NCBI GenBank assembly: GCA_002502365.1
Contig: DAOJ01000011.1
Coordinates: 1 to 12,571, forward strand
Direction of reading: 5' to 3'
Length of the DNA stretch: 12,571 nt
From: Euryarchaeota archaeon UBA106
Lineage (GTDB): Archaea > Thermoplasmatota > Poseidoniia > Poseidoniales > Thalassarchaeaceae
The notes under the pieces are model-generated. The model made no database searches, had not been told where the DNA came from, and was given only the letters and a program-made list of their open reading frames with translations. A program made the translations under genes and the position numbers. How positions within the stretch are numbered: position 1 is the stretch's first letter; each line of letters begins with the position of its first letter. Below are positions 8,751 through 12,571 of the stretch, piece after piece.

Positions 8751-9743
8751 GGAATCTAAATTCCCTCGTAGTTTCTTTGGTAATAATTGCATTATATTTT
8801 TGTGTAATTCAGGTAGAAGGTCGAACAGAGCAATTGCCATCAAAAACATCGCGAATAGGCTAGCAGCCTTAGCGGCATAACTATGTGAAAAGTCAAACAT
8901 GTTCAATCCCAAAAACTCCCAATTACGATAATTATCTGTTAACCAAACTATTCCTGCATTCCTGAATGTGTTAAGGATATGAATAGTCGGTACAGAAATC
9001 AGCAACCCCCGAATCCTTCTATTCCAAGGCACTGTTTGAAGTGCTACAATCGCTCCTACAAAAATAATCATTGATTGTAGCCCTGAACAACTCAAAATGA
9101 ATCCGATGTTTACTTCTTCACCTGTTGAATGGTACATTGGGATGAAGAACCCCCCATCTCCAAGGGGTTGAGTTAGAAGTAGCATACTTCCATCCCATTC
9201 ACTTAATGGAACTTCACCTCCATCACGAAGGTCAACCATGACTTCACCCATTGTGTAAGACCCAAGTCCAACAAACTCTAACATCCACTCTGCACTATGG
9301 GCCGTCATCATTACAAATGCAATATTCAAATAAGGCACACAATATACAACTTGATACGGAATCATCGACCATGCTACCATTCCTCTGAACCATACTAGTG
9401 ATTGATTAGTCTCAAATGATGTTTCTGATTTCCCTACGGTTTCAAACCATGCTAAGAATAATCCGCCTGGTAACGCTCCAGCGGTCATAATTACCAAAAC
9501 AGGGTCCCCAAGTTTGACATAGTAATCTGAAAGAAGATAGAAGAACAAACCCAGTAAAATCCAACCAATTGAAGCAATTTTACCCGACCAATTATCATTA
9601 GACCTTGCAAATGATAGTGCCAAAAGCAACATACCAATGGTTCCAATTAGTAACCTTAGCGCCTCACTCGAAGTCCCTAATGAATCGGCTAATGCGGCCA
9701 ATCCCGCGCCAATAGGCTCTTCCATTGGTTTGACTGTGGCCAT
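8736..9743 (-). CDS. artA: Archaeosortase/exosortase-family transmembrane cysteine transpeptidase
   Basis: Archaeosortases are multi-spanning membrane proteins that recognise a C-terminal sorting signal (PGF-CTERM for ArtA), cleave it and help attach surface proteins such as the S-layer glycoprotein to lipid. Several long hydrophobic segments are visible. The three family residues appear in the right order near the external face: Cys219 in SCSGLQSM, Arg261 in NTFRNAGI and His287 in FSHSYAAKAAS (numbering from the start used here). The C-terminus is basic then serine/threonine-rich and is likely cytoplasmic. The start is uncertain. The frame is open to an ATG at 9791 (351 residues), but that ATG overlaps the gmhA start on the other strand and would put the gmhA promoter inside this gene. 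I prefer the ATG at 9743 (335 residues); 9725 is also possible. Convergent overlap with the helicase gene is 15 bases. Family membership is fairly secure. The exact subfamily and substrate signal cannot be read from the window. Confidence 0.82.
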   Translation of the reverse strand: MATVKPMEEPIGAGLAALADSLGTSSEALRLLIGTIGMLLLALSFARSNDNWSGKIASIGWILLGLFFYLLSDYYVKLGDPVLVIMTAGALPGGLFLAWFETVGKSETSFETNQSLVWFRGMVAWSMIPYQVVYCVPYLNIAFVMMTAHSAEWMLEFVGLGSYTMGEVMVDLRDGGEVPLSEWDGSMLLLTQPLGDGGFFIPMYHSTGEEVNIGFILSCSGLQSMIIFVGAIVALQTVPWNRRIRGLLISVPTIHILNTFRNAGIVWLTDNYRNWEFLGLNMFDFSHSYAAKAASLFAMFLMAIALFDLLPELHKNIMQLLPKKLRGNLDSSSTT

Positions 9744-9750
9744 CAACTCG

Positions 9751-9758
9751 TAAATATG
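9751..9758 (+). promoter_or_regulatory. Candidate TATA box for the gmhA cluster
   Basis: TAAATATG lies 39 to 32 bases before the gmhA ATG, in a short gap between divergent genes. With the usual archaeal spacing of about 25 bases, transcription would start close to 9780, giving a very short leader that still includes the ribosome site. This is pattern-based only; no BRE was identified with confidence. Confidence 0.33.
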
Positions 9759-9778
9759 ATGCCCTCTTCGGTCTCCTC

Positions 9779-9783
9779 GAGGA
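9779..9783 (+). promoter_or_regulatory. Ribosome binding site of gmhA
   Basis: GAGGA is placed six bases before the ATG at 9790. It forms the right half of a perfect ten-base palindrome, TCCTCGAGGA, at 9774-9783. Confidence 0.55.
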
Positions 9784-9789
9784 ATTAAC

Positions 9790-10359
9790 ATGGCGTTTGA
9801 TTTTGATTCATTCGCGGAAGATTATCTTGATGATTTGAAAAGAACCTTGTCCGAGGTTTCAAAATCCCAAATTGAATCACTTTGGGACGAGATAAACACG
9901 GTATCAGTAAATGGTGGAACAATACATATGATTGGGAATGGTGGAAGTGCCGCCACCCCATCTCACAGTGCCGGAGATTGGTCTAAAGAACTTGGAATCC
10001 CAACCATTGCTCACACAGATAACATATCCTCGTTTACAGCTTGGGCCAACGATACAGACTATGCCAACGTTTTCGCAGGCCAATTGTCTACTTTTGCAAA
10101 ATTTGGAGATTTGGTTATCGCGTATTCAGGCTCAGGTAATTCACCTAATGTTCTAAACGGCATTTCGGCCGCCAAAAAAGCGGGTTGCCGAACTGCAGCA
10201 ATTACTGGAGATTACAATGGTGGCAACGGTGGTAAGTTAGCAGAAATGGTCGATGTAGCAATCGTAGTTCCCACCACCTCAATGGAACGTATTGAAGATA
10301 TGCAATTAATCATCAATCACATTGTAAAAGAAGCCACAAAAGCCAGTCATGGAAAGTGA
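9790..10359 (+). CDS. gmhA: Phosphoheptose isomerase (sedoheptulose 7-phosphate isomerase), SIS domain
   Basis: GmhA converts sedoheptulose 7-phosphate to D-glycero-D-manno-heptose 7-phosphate, the first step toward nucleotide-activated heptose for surface glycans. The 189-residue length matches the family. Seen: the SIS-domain phosphate loop GNGGSAATPSHSAGDWSK (49-66), the second loop SGSGNSPNVL (113-122), and the C-terminal ERIEDMQLIINHIV (166-179), whose His177 corresponds to the catalytic histidine of E. coli GmhA. His59 matches the conserved active-site histidine. The position of E. coli Glu65 is Asp63 here, a change also found in some Gram-positive-type homologues as I recall them. The related SIS proteins (DiaA-like) are a less likely alternative because the catalytic histidine region is retained and a GmhB-like phosphatase follows with 11 bases of overlap. 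The gene diverges from the archaeosortase gene. GAGGA upstream supports the start. Confidence 0.88.
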   Translation: MAFDFDSFAEDYLDDLKRTLSEVSKSQIESLWDEINTVSVNGGTIHMIGNGGSAATPSHSAGDWSKELGIPTIAHTDNISSFTAWANDTDYANVFAGQLSTFAKFGDLVIAYSGSGNSPNVLNGISAAKKAGCRTAAITGDYNGGNGGKLAEMVDVAIVVPTTSMERIEDMQLIINHIVKEATKASHGK

Positions 10360-11005
10360 TACTATGTTGGCACCTCACCGCGAATCTGCGGAATTGACAG
10401 ATACTTTGGAATTAGTTGACTTGCCAAACGGCAATAATTGGGATGGAAAAATTGCCTATCTTGACCGAGATGGTGTAATCAACGTAGGGAGTGAGAATTA
10501 CGTTAATTCTCCATCAGAAGTTGAATTGTTACCAGGTGCTGGCTTAGCAATTGGTAAATTGAGAAGAGCGGGGTTTAGAGTAGTAGTGGTCACCAACCAA
10601 TCACCAATCGGCCGAGGTCATTGGGATTCAGAAAATCTCGATGATATTCATGCCGAAATTAGGACAAAATTACTGTCTGAGGATCCAGATGCTCATCTTG
10701 ATTTAATTTTGTTTTCACCTTATGCGCCATGGGATGGGGCTTGGGCAAGAAAGCCCAATCCTGGGATGTTAGAGGCAGGCCGACAACTCATTGATGCTGC
10801 CTCAAAAAATTCTGATTTCCAAGGCCTAAAATTACGTTTTGATACTGAATGGGGCGAAAGACCTGATGAGTCAAACTCATTCATGGTGGGTGACAGAGGG
10901 GTCGATATGGCTGCGGCGGAGAACTTTGGAGTCAGAGGGATTCGATGCGACCCTGAAATAGGAATCTCAGGTGTTGTTGATTCCATACTGGGGGGTACTG
11001 CGTGA
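10349..11005 (+). CDS. gmhB: GmhB-like heptose bisphosphate phosphatase (HAD family), zinc loop missing
   Basis: This HAD-superfamily phosphatase probably removes the C7 phosphate from heptose 1,7-bisphosphate made downstream of GmhA. Seen: motif I YLDRDGVINV (37-46) with nucleophile Asp39 and acid/base Asp41, motif II VVTNQSPIGRG (80-90), motif III RKPNPGM (134-140), and motif IV MVGDRGVDMAAAENFGV (179-195) with Asp182 and Asp186. The spacing fits the GmhB/HisB-phosphatase group. Classical GmhB has a Cys/His zinc loop just before the RKP motif; here that stretch (121-133, LFSPYAPWDGAWA) contains no cysteine or histidine. The protein is somewhat longer (218 residues) than E. coli GmhB (about 190), with extra sequence before motif IV and an N-terminal extension of about 30 residues. 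The ATG at 10349 overlaps gmhA by 11 bases; an ATG at 10364 is an equal alternative. The neighbouring gmhA makes the heptose role likely, but another sugar phosphate substrate is possible. Confidence 0.82.
   Translation: MESDTMLAPHRESAELTDTLELVDLPNGNNWDGKIAYLDRDGVINVGSENYVNSPSEVELLPGAGLAIGKLRRAGFRVVVVTNQSPIGRGHWDSENLDDIHAEIRTKLLSEDPDAHLDLILFSPYAPWDGAWARKPNPGMLEAGRQLIDAASKNSDFQGLKLRFDTEWGERPDESNSFMVGDRGVDMAAAENFGVRGIRCDPEIGISGVVDSILGGTA
10990..10995 (+). promoter_or_regulatory. Possible ribosome binding site of tiaS
   Basis: A run of six G lies six bases before the GTG start at 11002, within the end of the gmhB-like gene. It could pair with the C/U-rich end of 16S rRNA, partly by G-U pairs. 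The GTGA overlap also allows translational coupling, which would make a strong site unnecessary. Confidence 0.35.
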
Positions 11006-12279
11006 GCGGTACCCATACGAAAACTGTCATCCGAATCGGATTGGATGACACAGACCATATCGATTATGCTTGTACTACAGAACATTTTCAACGCTTACTA
11101 AGTCACATGGTAGAATCTATAGATGGGTTTGAGATCACTGAAAGAAGATTGGTTAGGCTCTGGCCATTCGCCCCAGAACGAACTAGAGGCAATGCGGCAC
11201 TCTCAGCAATCTGCACAGTGGACTCCAATACTTTAGATTCTGTAGACAGGATCTGTGTAGAGTTTATTGAAGAACTAAATCAAGAAATACAAAGCCAATA
11301 CCCGGAATTTGGCCAAAAACCATCTCCTTGTTTGTTATTGGCTTTGGAAGATTATCCTGAGCAAATGTATTGGGATGCGGTAAGGTCAGAGGTATCTCTA
11401 AGCACGCGTTTGGCCAATATTCCAGAATCAACAAAAATTTACTCTATAGATGAAAAACCAAATGGAATCATAGGTGCTTCTTCTGCCATAGCTTGGAAAC
11501 CTAACAATCAGAGCACTTGGGAATTGATTGCTTGGAGATTCAAAGATAAAATTCGGTCAACCAGGAAAGTATCAATTGATGCGGTTAACTCTATGTCCGA
11601 AAAGTACCCTAGTACCTTTGCAAATAGAGATCCTACTACTGGTAGGGGCATGATAATGCCTAGAACCAATTGCCCTGTTTTGTATGGTATTAGAGCAGAA
11701 TCGTTATCTGAATTGAAATCAGCACATCAATATTTACAGGACCGAGATGACGTGGAAAATAGTGTATCCTGGGCAATTCATAGGACGAATCAAATTTCGG
11801 ATGATCATTTGCTAGGATTTGAAAGTGGAATTGTATTGACTAACCCATTAGAGGTCCAAGGAGGTCATTCTTCAGTTAGAATTTGGACAGGAGATAAATC
11901 TGCAATACTCGTTGCTTTCTCAGAAAGTGGCGAAGTAAATTCCACGTTACGTAGATTGAAAGTAGGTGACGTGGTTGATTGGTTGGGGCTAATTTCTCCC
12001 TCATCTGAAATACATCTAGAGAGATTAAGAGTGCAAATACCCGCTCCAAGAATAGGAAATAGGCCACAATGTTGTGGGAAAACGATGAGGAGTGCAGGTT
12101 TTGGTCAAGGTCTGCGATGTAAGGCATGTGGTAAATTAACGGACAAAGTTTGGGAGACAGTATCTACCTCCTTTACTAGAGAACATGAAGGATGGGTTGA
12201 ACCTACTCCATCCAACAGGAGACATTTGGCAAAACCTTTGGATAGAGGGCTTCCAATTGGACAGAATAATCAAGACTAG
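11002..12279 (+). CDS. tiaS: tRNA(Ile2) 2-agmatinylcytidine synthetase TiaS
   Basis: TiaS uses ATP and agmatine to convert the wobble cytidine (C34) of tRNA-Ile2 (anticodon CAU) to agmatidine, so that the tRNA reads AUA as isoleucine; it is the archaeal counterpart of bacterial TilS. The 425-residue length is typical. Seen in order: the kinase-domain motif IGLDDTD (12-18), RLVRLWPFAPERTRGNAAL (family RLVRLxP..xxTRGN), IIGASSAIAW, ANRDPTTGRGMIMPRTNCP, PVLYGIR, TNQISDDHL, an OB-fold segment beginning near GGHSSVRIWTGD, and a C-terminal zinc ribbon with Cys357, Cys358, Cys373 and Cys376. The first knuckle is compressed to adjacent cysteines where the family usually has CxxC. The residue after DDTD is His rather than the usual Ser. 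The start is GTG, overlapping the upstream stop codon by four bases (GTGA), which indicates translational coupling. There is no evident functional link to the sugar genes in the same cluster. Confidence 0.94.
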   Translation: MSGTHTKTVIRIGLDDTDHIDYACTTEHFQRLLSHMVESIDGFEITERRLVRLWPFAPERTRGNAALSAICTVDSNTLDSVDRICVEFIEELNQEIQSQYPEFGQKPSPCLLLALEDYPEQMYWDAVRSEVSLSTRLANIPESTKIYSIDEKPNGIIGASSAIAWKPNNQSTWELIAWRFKDKIRSTRKVSIDAVNSMSEKYPSTFANRDPTTGRGMIMPRTNCPVLYGIRAESLSELKSAHQYLQDRDDVENSVSWAIHRTNQISDDHLLGFESGIVLTNPLEVQGGHSSVRIWTGDKSAILVAFSESGEVNSTLRRLKVGDVVDWLGLISPSSEIHLERLRVQIPAPRIGNRPQCCGKTMRSAGFGQGLRCKACGKLTDKVWETVSTSFTREHEGWVEPTPSNRRHLAKPLDRGLPIGQNNQD

Positions 12280-12288
12280 GTATTGTGT

Positions 12289-12292
12289 GGTG
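12289..12292 (+). promoter_or_regulatory. Ribosome binding site choosing the start of the small membrane protein
   Basis: GGTG sits five bases before the ATG at 12298. It favours that ATG over the in-frame TTG at 12283, which has no comparable site in front of it. Confidence 0.4.
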
Positions 12293-12297
12293 AAGGT

Positions 12298-12522
12298 ATG
12301 GCAGATGCCCAAGATATTCTCTCAGTGTTATTGTCAATATCTGCCGGCTTATTGATATGGGTTTTACTAAGAACACGACAAAAACGACGCCATAAGAAGA
12401 TAGTTGAGTCTGAAGATTATACCGGTAATGCGAAAAATCCTGAAATTCTAAAAGAACCTGACGCTAAAGCATTGGCTGAACTAGATAAATTATTGACTGA
12501 AAGATTTGATTCAGAAGAATGA
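12298..12522 (+). CDS. Small single-pass membrane protein of unknown function
   Basis: I do not recognise a family. The 74-residue product has one N-terminal hydrophobic segment (about residues 6-24, ILSVLLSISAGLLIWVLL), immediately followed by a strongly basic patch RTRQKRRHKK. A polar, acidic tail follows, with a short predicted helix near KALAELDKLLTERF. By the positive-inside rule the tail should face the cytoplasm and the short N-terminus should be outside. The hydrophobic stretch lacks a clear cleavage site, so a signal anchor is more likely than a secreted protein. It begins 18 bases after tiaS and probably belongs to the same transcription unit. The frame extends upstream to a TTG at 12283, but the ATG at 12298 has a better ribosome site. 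Confidence 0.68.
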   Translation: MADAQDILSVLLSISAGLLIWVLLRTRQKRRHKKIVESEDYTGNAKNPEILKEPDAKALAELDKLLTERFDSEE

Positions 12523-12571
12523 TCAAACAATAGAAAAACCAGATTCACTCAGTACCAAGTTTATGTTTTGC
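12523..12571 (-). CDS. Possible C-terminal end of a convergent gene (very short fragment)
   Basis: On the minus strand one frame is open from the right edge to a TGA at 12525-12523, reading QNINLVLSESGFSIV. The stop lies directly next to the stop of the small membrane protein gene, which would fit a tight convergent pair. The other two minus-strand frames contain stops. Fifteen codons are far too few to identify a product, and the open frame may be chance. Confidence 0.2.
   Translation of the reverse strand, partial: QNINLVLSESGFSIV

Noticed and set aside
9932..10156. Second plus-strand frame inside gmhA
   Set aside because: It is a shifted frame inside a gene with intact SIS-domain motifs, with no ribosome site or known product.
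10720..11091. Minus-strand open frame of 123 codons
   Set aside because: It is antisense to the gmhB-like and tiaS genes, both of which have clear family motifs.
12563..12571. Possible plus-strand start ATGTTTTGC at the right edge
   Set aside because: Only three codons are visible and no Shine-Dalgarno site precedes it, so it cannot be told from chance.

Overview
The window looks like a piece of an archaeal chromosome, most likely from an uncultured marine euryarchaeon of the Marine Group II / Poseidoniales type. The domain is well supported: there is a clamp loader large subunit (RFC-L), an archaeal/eukaryotic-type glycyl-tRNA synthetase, TiaS (an enzyme known only from archaea) and an archaeosortase. 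The narrower placement is inference from gene content, moderate GC and the mixed ATG/GTG/TTG starts with short Shine-Dalgarno sites. Nearly all of the sequence is coding, and no tRNA, rRNA, CRISPR array, insertion sequence or attachment site was seen.

Layout. On the minus strand at the left are rfcL (cut off by the left edge, so its C-terminus is missing) and, upstream of it, glyS; the two are 65 bases apart and probably cotranscribed. A 184-base divergent intergenic region follows. Then comes one very large plus-strand gene (1763 codons) for an Lhr-type superfamily 2 helicase. Its last 15 bases overlap, tail to tail, with a minus-strand gene for a multi-spanning membrane protein of the exosortase/archaeosortase family. 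That gene diverges from a compact plus-strand cluster: gmhA (phosphoheptose isomerase), a gmhB-like HAD phosphatase, tiaS (agmatidine synthetase for tRNA-Ile2) and a small single-pass membrane protein. Genes in this cluster overlap by 11 and 4 bases and are then separated by 18 bases. The last 49 bases may hold the end of a convergent minus-strand gene.

How the genes fit together. The left half is information processing: replication (RFC-L), translation (GlyRS) and DNA or RNA repair (Lhr). The right half pairs two steps of nucleotide-activated heptose synthesis with a divergent archaeosortase, which suggests a role in building or anchoring surface glycoproteins. TiaS sits in the same transcription unit without an obvious functional link.

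Most interesting points. The Lhr protein has a C-terminal half of about 900 residues beyond the usual archaeal helicase core, and that half contains an apparent internal duplication of a winged-helix plus 'SDP' module. The GmhB-like phosphatase lacks the cysteine/histidine zinc loop of classical GmhB. The TiaS zinc ribbon has a compressed first knuckle (adjacent cysteines). No wholly new multi-gene system was found.
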